Shown here piece by piece: positions 62,952-64,000 of a stretch of DNA of 64,000 nt. The stretch spans positions 124,001 through 188,000 of the forward strand of contig JAQXNX010000032.1 in the NCBI GenBank assembly GCA_029098225.1, given 5' to 3'. Position numbers and translations under genes: made by a program. The stretch comes from Spirochaetales bacterium (GTDB lineage Bacteria; Spirochaetota; Spirochaetia; Treponematales; Treponemataceae). The first letter of the stretch is position 1, and every line of letters starts with the position of its first letter. Below the pieces are notes generated by a model that saw only the letters and a list, made by a program, of their open reading frames with translations, did no database searches and was not told where the DNA came from.

Positions 62952-63899
62952 TCAGCAGGTAAAACCGGCAATATTTAATATTCGCCTTATAGAATCTATA
63001 TAAGCTAAACTAATGTTGTCCATTTTTATTCTTTTTTTTGTAATGTATCCGAGTTCAAAACTATGGCTGATTTTTCCATCAGTATTTTTTAATGGTATTA
63101 AAATAAAATCTTCACTGGAATCACTGGCAGCTGCAGGATCGCCTGTATATTCGCCAAACACTCCGGAAAGAAAAGTATATCCATTTAACTGTTCAAGAAG
63201 ATTCAGTTCTGTAGAGCGGTCTGCCACAGTAATTGCTTTATTAAGATTATATTTTTGAATAATTTCATTAGAGAAAAAAGATTTTACATCATCAGTATCA
63301 AAGGTTACAAAACGGAAATCTGCAAGTTCATCCAGAGAAAGACTTTCTTTCTTCGCTAGAGGATGATTTTTATGAAGATAAACAAAGGCGTTACATTCCG
63401 TAAGATGATGAAATATTAATTCTTCTGCATCTAATGCTTTGTTAATTGCTGAACGATTAGAATCACTCAAATATAAAATTCCAACTGTGCTTATCTCTCC
63501 TGAAACATCTGCAATTACATCTGATGCTTTTTTTTCGCAAAAAGCAAAATCGTAACCTGCACCAGAAAAATCTTTAACTATCTGTACAAAGGCTTTACGG
63601 GCAAAAGCATAATACAATGTAGATACAGAAAATTTTCTTTTTTCAATACCACAATGTTTTTTGAGTAATTCTTCGTACTTTGTGTACAATTCCTGTGCGT
63701 CGTGAATAAAGTTCTCGCCTCTTTCGGTTGTTTTAACACCTCTTGCCGTTCGGTCAAAAATTCTGAATCCAAGTTCAGCTTCAGCATCATGTACTGTACT
63801 CGAAAGCGATGGCTGCGAAATAAAAAGTCTCTCCGATGCCTTATTAAGCGAGCCGGCTTCTGCCACACCAAGAATGTATTTTATTTGTTGTAAAGTCAT
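62952..63899 (-). CDS. LysR-family regulator, linked to cysteine synthase
   Basis: 315 residues. LysR HTH at 3-60 (LNKASERLFISQPSLSSTVHDAE) and an effector domain with YYAFARKAFVQIVKDFSG, closely paralleling the LysR at 53563 (YSFAVNAFVDVIREFGG), so the two are paralogs. It lies 33 nt downstream of a cysteine synthase gene on the same strand, so they are probably co-transcribed and it may control sulfur assimilation. Confidence 0.88.
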   Translation of the reverse strand: MTLQQIKYILGVAEAGSLNKASERLFISQPSLSSTVHDAEAELGFRIFDRTARGVKTTERGENFIHDAQELYTKYEELLKKHCGIEKRKFSVSTLYYAFARKAFVQIVKDFSGAGYDFAFCEKKASDVIADVSGEISTVGILYLSDSNRSAINKALDAEELIFHHLTECNAFVYLHKNHPLAKKESLSLDELADFRFVTFDTDDVKSFFSNEIIQKYNLNKAITVADRSTELNLLEQLNGYTFLSGVFGEYTGDPAAASDSSEDFILIPLKNTDGKISHSFELGYITKKRIKMDNISLAYIDSIRRILNIAGFTC

Positions 63900-63932
63900 A
63901 TTTAGAGCTTAGCCCTGTAATTCTATCCTCTA

Positions 63933-64000
63933 TTATTCCTTGAACAAATCTGTACTTAAATAGCGCAGACCTGTATCCGGGAATACAACTACGATATTCT
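63933..64000 (-). CDS. Cysteine synthase, C-terminal end only
   Basis: The last 21 codons and the stop of a gene that begins beyond the window. The translation (VVVFPDTGLRYLSTDLF) matches the C-terminus of the cysK product in this window ([17 protein letters not shown]). It shows a second cysteine synthase-family gene next to the second LysR regulator. Too short to separate cysteine synthase from cystathionine beta-synthase relatives. Confidence 0.75.
   Translation of the reverse strand, partial: NIVVVFPDTGLRYLSTDLFKE

Overview
The window looks like chromosomal DNA of a host-associated spirochete, most probably a Treponema. The DNA is AT-rich, lipoprotein and SH3-type exported proteins carry spirochete-like signal peptides, and chemotaxis genes are prominent. 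The genus is an inference from gene content; no rRNA or marker gene is present. I saw no tRNA, rRNA, CRISPR array, transposase or phage gene, and no stretch over about 300 bases lacks a gene.

Left part (1-12182, all minus strand): a chemosensory operon. In transcription order it encodes a dCache receptor, CheW, a small CheW-like protein, CheB, CheR, a hybrid CheA with its own receiver, a receiver-adenylate cyclase-TPR protein, and two membrane MCP-like proteins. The output looks like cAMP rather than a flagellar CheY. 12386-25496 holds cysK, a WYL-domain regulator with its apparent operators, a MATE exporter, cardiolipin synthase, a LytTR two-component system with a two-ATPase/two-permease ABC-2 exporter, a radical SAM protein, a glutathione peroxidase with an OhrR-like operator, and a flavin reductase. 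An EamA-type exporter follows at 25559-26443.

Middle and right part (26448-57838): a sulfur-acquisition island built around a nitrogenase-like enzyme. It has NifB, NifH, three NifX-like carriers, NifD-like and NifK-like subunits, a Cys/Met PLP enzyme, two sulfonate/taurine-type ABC transporters (one co-transcribed with NifDK), a polar amino acid ABC transporter with M20 amidohydrolases, MetNIQ with another M20 enzyme, MetE and MetF. No NifE/NifN is present and the NifD active-site Gln and His are replaced. Context points to a methylthio-alkane-reductase (Mar)-like system that releases sulfur for methionine and cysteine rather than fixing N2. The island is tied together, and tied to cysK, by one 17-bp operator, CCTA-N9-TAGG, found at ten clear places and one degenerate one, at seven or eight promoters. 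Its 25-bp extended form resembles an Rrf2/IscR-type site. Genes at 35586-39853 (alcohol dehydrogenase, unknown lipoprotein, MacB-like ABC, DUF4418) interrupt the island and lack the operator.

Right end (57984-64000): an SH3 protein, a lipoprotein with a predicted glycan-binding domain, a membrane protein with a cytoplasmic HTH, a serine beta-lactamase-like hydrolase, a second LysR regulator, and the last 21 codons of a second cysteine synthase. Several genes scattered through the window have a -10 box only 6-7 nt before the ATG and no Shine-Dalgarno, so they may be leaderless.
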